This document shows, in pieces, positions 60,207 to 64,000 of a stretch of 64,000 nucleotides of DNA (positions are counted from its first letter, which is position 1; every line of letters begins with the position of its first letter). Origin of the DNA: Xenopus tropicalis. Its lineage: Eukaryota; Chordata; Amphibia; Anura; Pipidae. The DNA lies in NCBI RefSeq assembly GCF_000004195.4, contig NC_030683.2:75177764-75241763 (forward strand), in the 5' to 3' direction. A program made the position numbers and the translations under genes. The notes below the pieces were generated by a model. That model had not been told where the DNA came from. It saw only the letters and a list, made by a program, of their open reading frames with translations, and did not search any database.

Positions 60207-62137
60207 ATTCCTTCTTTCCCTTCATCCTTTGTTAACCCCCAGGCAAGCTTTGCAACAATTCTTCATCATAATTTTGCAACAGAAGGCAAAACTCCAGAAC
60301 AAATAATATTTCAGATATGGCTTATATATTTCTTCCATAACAAACAGGTAGGTTTTACTTAACATAAATAGAAATGTAAGTGAATGTAGACTACACTTAT
60401 AAAGAGGTTATATTTTTCTTCTAAGATATCTTTTGAGGTTTAAAGTGATCCCAATATGCAATGAAATGGAATACAGCTGTTGCCTTAGGGTTTCTTAGTA
60501 AGCTGCAGCTAAGCAAAAGGGGATGCAGTCTTGCTGCTAATCCACAGAACTCTGCTTTATGTTCATATTAAAGTTTGTCTTCCAGCTGCAGAATTAATTC
60601 TCAAACTGCTCCCCTTCGTATCTCAGTGCTGCCCAGCAGGTTATCAGGATAATCAGCCTTCCACAGGCAGCAAGAATGAATATTTGATTATGGGATATGC
60701 TACAGGAATGTAACACTGAACAAACAGACTTGTCCATAATTAGGTAATATAATGTGGTTTATTTAGCAGAGCTCTATATCTTTGTCATATGTGATAGACA
60801 TCTTTGTGACAGCGATAAGTGAAGTAACCAGATACATGTTTTCACATTATTAACCCCTCTGCCTTTGGGGGTTTCACAAAAGGAAGGCTAATGTTAAATT
60901 GAAAGCACATTTGCAATAGAACATTGAACAAGGCTTTTGGTTTTTATTTTTTATTTAGATTTTTAATTATTTCCTTCAGCAACTCTCCAGTGTAGAATTT
61001 CAGTATCTATCTGGTTGGTAGGGTCCAATTTACCCCAGCAGCCAGGTAGTGGTTTAAATGAGAAGCTGGAAGATGAATAGGAGAGACGTTTGATAGAAAG
61101 AGAAGTAATACAAAGTATTGGTAACATTAACATTGCAGCCTCACAAAACAAGAGCTTTTTGGCTGACGGGGTCAGTGACCCACATCTCACACCTTGAAAA
61201 AGGTAAAAAAAATTCAACGCAAAAAATAGAAAATAAAGACCAGTTGAAAAGTTGTTAAGAATAGAGCATGCTATAACATACTAAAAGTTAACTTAAAGGT
61301 GAATTACCCCTTAAAATGGATTGGATGATTGGTAAGAATTTGTGATGTATTAAGGAAATAGTATTTCACTGCAAATTATACCATATAATGTCGAAATATA
61401 ATTTGCTTTATTACAAAAAGGACATTATCTATATTATGGAGCATTCTGTTTGCTTTTCCGTTGCTCAGTTAGATCATTACTGTAGTGGCCAAGGAAGAGC
61501 TTAAAACTATTATATAGTCAGAAGCCGCAGACAGAGAATTCTGAAATTACATGTCAAGAGACATTACCATTAACTAGAGGACAGCAGTGTCCTTCAAATG
61601 CCCTCCTGTAATATGTACAAAATCAATATGGTTTATTCCGTGTGTGAGAGTGATTGTAGTCAGAAGGACCCATCTATATTCTCCCAGGATTACATCTGTC
61701 TTTTTTACTATATGTTTTTATGTTTTATGTAGCAAATACCAACTTGGCAATTTAGCACATAGGAAAATTGTTTCCAGATACTGCCACAGAGAATAAAATA
61801 TTAGTATGTGTTTTTAGGATATTGTATACCATTTTTTCCCCTATGAAAGCAATCAGAGTTTGACAAACATTTGCACATTTCATTACAATTTAAAAGCTGT
61901 GCCAGTCGGAACACTGGAAGGTCATTTTCAAACGCAGCTACAAGTGTGGTTGTACTAAACTATGTTTTGTTGGCACCATTCATTAAAGGTACTTGTGTCC
62001 AAACACAAGTACCCACAGACTGATCCCTACTCTCAAAATATTAGCTGCAGCTGTACCTGATTCAATGAAAAACAGATGCATAGTTGTATTCATTTTGATA
62101 TATCTGGAGGGAAAAATGCTACATTATGAGTAAAAAC
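60207..62137. other. Non-coding stretch
   Basis: AT-rich. CTTAAAGGTGAATTACCCCTT at 61292-61312 resembles a T2-type end but has no partner. No gene is supported. Confidence 0.4.
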
Positions 62138-62340
62138 AAGGCCAGAACTAGGGGTAGGCAGAAGATGCACCTGCCTAGGGCGCAATTAGCTCCCTTGCCC
62201 CTGCTGCTTGTAATTGTGAGGCTAACCCACCCCCTGTTCCCACAATGGCATTTCGCATGCACGCGCACTTGGGGGGGAGGGTGCAGGAGTGAGGTGACCA
62301 ACCGGGTTGCCTAGGGCGCACAGTATGCTTGACCAATCCC
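62138..62340 (+). repeat. Dispersed repeat (CTAGGGGTAGGCAGAAG family), copy 2
   Basis: Shares its ends and order of modules with 17554-17705: ACTAGGGGTAGGCAGAAG, GCACCTGCCTAGGGCGCAA, then a GC-rich middle, then ACCGGGTTGCCTAGGGCGCA. The middle differs and is longer here (CCCACCCCCTG, GGGGGGGAGGG). Frames at 62119-62515 overlap it and are not genes. Confidence 0.65.
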
Positions 62341-63787
62341 CAAGTAGCAACATGGCGATTTGTGTCAGAAAAATGTCCTTTGCGTGCTGGGATGATTCAG
62401 TATTTAATGACCTGCTTGCAAAAGCTCTACTGATAAAAATACGGGTAGTATTTAGGTTAAGAGCATTTTGCTGCTTGCATTTCACAAAATGCTTATAATT
62501 ACATACAAACACCACCTTTTTTACAATTGCAGGCTAAGTGAACTTTATGTGGAAAGAAAATGATAGCATTTTCATTTCAGGGTATTACTAGTTCTTTAAG
62601 AAGCATCAGAATATTCTAATTATATATACTAATAGCAATCAGAAGAGGAGGAAGTGGTCTAACAGAACTAGTATTTTGAAAGATAAATCGCCACCAAACT
62701 AGAACTAATGCTCTTTAGTACTAAAGTATTTAGGATAACTTTGTTGAAAGAAGAATTACATCTATTATTACCATGTTTATGCATGTGGCTCATATTAGAA
62801 TATTTACTTTCAATAATAGTTGTCATTTTAACTCACATGTAACAAAATCACAAACTGATAATATATAAAGGAGAGATTTATGGATCAAGCATGCTACATG
62901 GTTTAGCCAAAAGTAAAACATTCTTTCAGCTAAGAAATTATCATCGGGCAAAAGACGATGTTTAAGCCAATTTATCAAGAACACTGTGCTGCTGTAAAAC
63001 AAAAAGGAAACAGTAATAAAAGCCTTGCCCCTGCCACCTAAAATCAACATTGTCCTCTCTTTGGAGTTGATGTCCATTCCCAGAGCAAGGCTCCTGATTT
63101 AGATTTTCCTAAGTTGTTAGCTGACATGATTTTGTATGGGCTTTTTGAGAAATGAATCATGATAGGGGAATCTAGACAGTTGTGGGAATTACTGGCAACC
63201 TGGCCAAACAGATATGGTCAGCTTTACTCTGTATGATTTTGGGTAATAGAAAATGCCCAACCATTTTTTAAAATACTTATAAAGATGGATAATAGATAGT
63301 CAAACAATAAACACTGGTAATGGCTCCCTGAGTGTACTTCAGAAATTTCTCTGCTTCTAGCATTATTACTGTTCTAAAAAGATCTAAAAGCTGGCTATAT
63401 AACAAAGGGTTCAAGTAATCTAAAACACACAATGCTGCTTTCAAAGCACCAGGACTGAGAGAAGGAGACAAAACATTGCTAACCTCATACATGACAGATT
63501 GCACTTACAGCCCTAAATGGTTTTAGAAGCAAAGCTTGAGAAGAAGAACATGAAGATACTGGAACTGAAGGATGGAGAGGCAGAATTTGGAGCTGAAGGC
63601 ACTAGAATAATGAGAACAGACAATGATAACATTGAAAAAGGGTCTGAACAAAGCTAATGGGAAGCAGTAATGGCAGAAAGTAATGTGGGCAATTAATTTT
63701 CTTTTAAAAATTAAATGTATACAGTGGAACCACTGGAGTAATTACTACTGAAAGAAGACAAGAATTCCAAGCTAGTAACATCACAAT
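62341..63787. other. Non-coding stretch, nothing recognised
   Basis: AT-rich, with no supported feature; the minus frames at 62823-63077 and 63277-63504 are judged to be chance. Confidence 0.4.
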
Positions 63788-64000
63788 GGGCCCGATTCAC
63801 TAAAGTCCGAAATAAGGAGTGCTATTTATAGCATGCGTTAAAAATCTTATCACTTCTTATTTTTCGCTCGATTCACAAAAAGGACACTTGTCATAATTAA
63901 GAAGCGATGTTCTTGGCGTTATTTATCTTACAATGACATATTTTAATGAAAAAACTATGCGATAAGCGTTATAGGGGCCGATTCACTAAAGGTCAATAAC
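63788..64000. mobile_element. GATTCACTAAAGT-family element(s), cut by window end
   Basis: GGGCCCGATTCACTAAAGTCC at 63788 resembles the ends of the 1335-2349 element, followed by the same kind of TATTTATAGCATGCGTTAAA words. At 63974 a second, same-direction start GGGGCCGATTCACTAAAGG occurs just after GCGATAAGCGTTAT. Two copies in tandem, or one nested in another, are possible; the window ends before this can be decided. Confidence 0.6.

Noticed and set aside
61292..61312. T2-like TTAAAGG end
   Set aside because: No inverted partner within several hundred bases. Similar lone TTAAAGG sites at 6858, 18893 and 27627 were also set aside.
1..64000. tRNA, rRNA genes, CRISPR arrays, bacterial operons
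   Set aside because: No cloverleaf with matching A and B boxes, no rRNA motifs and no regularly spaced repeats were seen. The composition and repeats are those of a vertebrate nuclear genome.

Overview
The window looks like non-coding DNA from a vertebrate nucleus, most probably a frog (Xenopus). It is AT-rich, has no dense gene set, and is strewn with short inverted-repeat transposons. The frog assignment rests on recalled repeat families: T2-type MITEs with TTAA target duplications and AGGA ends, elements ending in ACAGGTATGGGACC, and L2-clade LINE tails. No database search was possible. Most open reading frames above 60 codons are chance frames or lie inside palindromic repeats.

Only one host coding piece can be supported: a minus-strand first exon (13149-13224) encoding an N-terminal signal peptide and ending at a GTAAG splice donor. 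A GC-rich promoter-like block lies about 540 bases upstream (13751-13773). If this is right, 1-13148 is the start of the gene's first intron and everything from about 13.8 kb onward is upstream or intergenic. I could not name the gene or find its second exon.

The most notable element is at 27005-27310. A 252-bp insert sits between perfect 27-bp direct repeats and carries, on the minus strand, a complete type I hammerhead self-cleaving ribozyme (27179-27256). The whole catalytic core, a 4-bp stem II and a two-part stem I are intact. Such ribozymes are known in Penelope-like retroelements and retrozymes, so this is probably a short non-autonomous relative.

Other mobile DNA, in order: a nested pair of inverted-repeat elements (1335-2349); a GGTGGCCATACACG family (7928-8277, 39563-39908, a 131-bp copy at 25410-25540, a fragment near 19.87 kb); T2-type MITEs (9696-10014, 57254-57680); five ACAGGTATGGGACC elements; fold-back elements ending in TTTATC or TTTACTAA motifs; a solo LTR with 4-bp target duplication (33256-34090); a truncated L2-clade LINE with a 241-codon frame (51868-52838) and shorter L2-like tails; palindromic-cassette elements at 24.3 and 53.2 kb; a hAT-like MITE flanked by an unusually long 28-bp direct repeat (55792-56204); and a further element cut by the window end. 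The rest is AT-rich single-copy-looking sequence with simple repeats and two perfect hairpins (45.95 and 54.83 kb).
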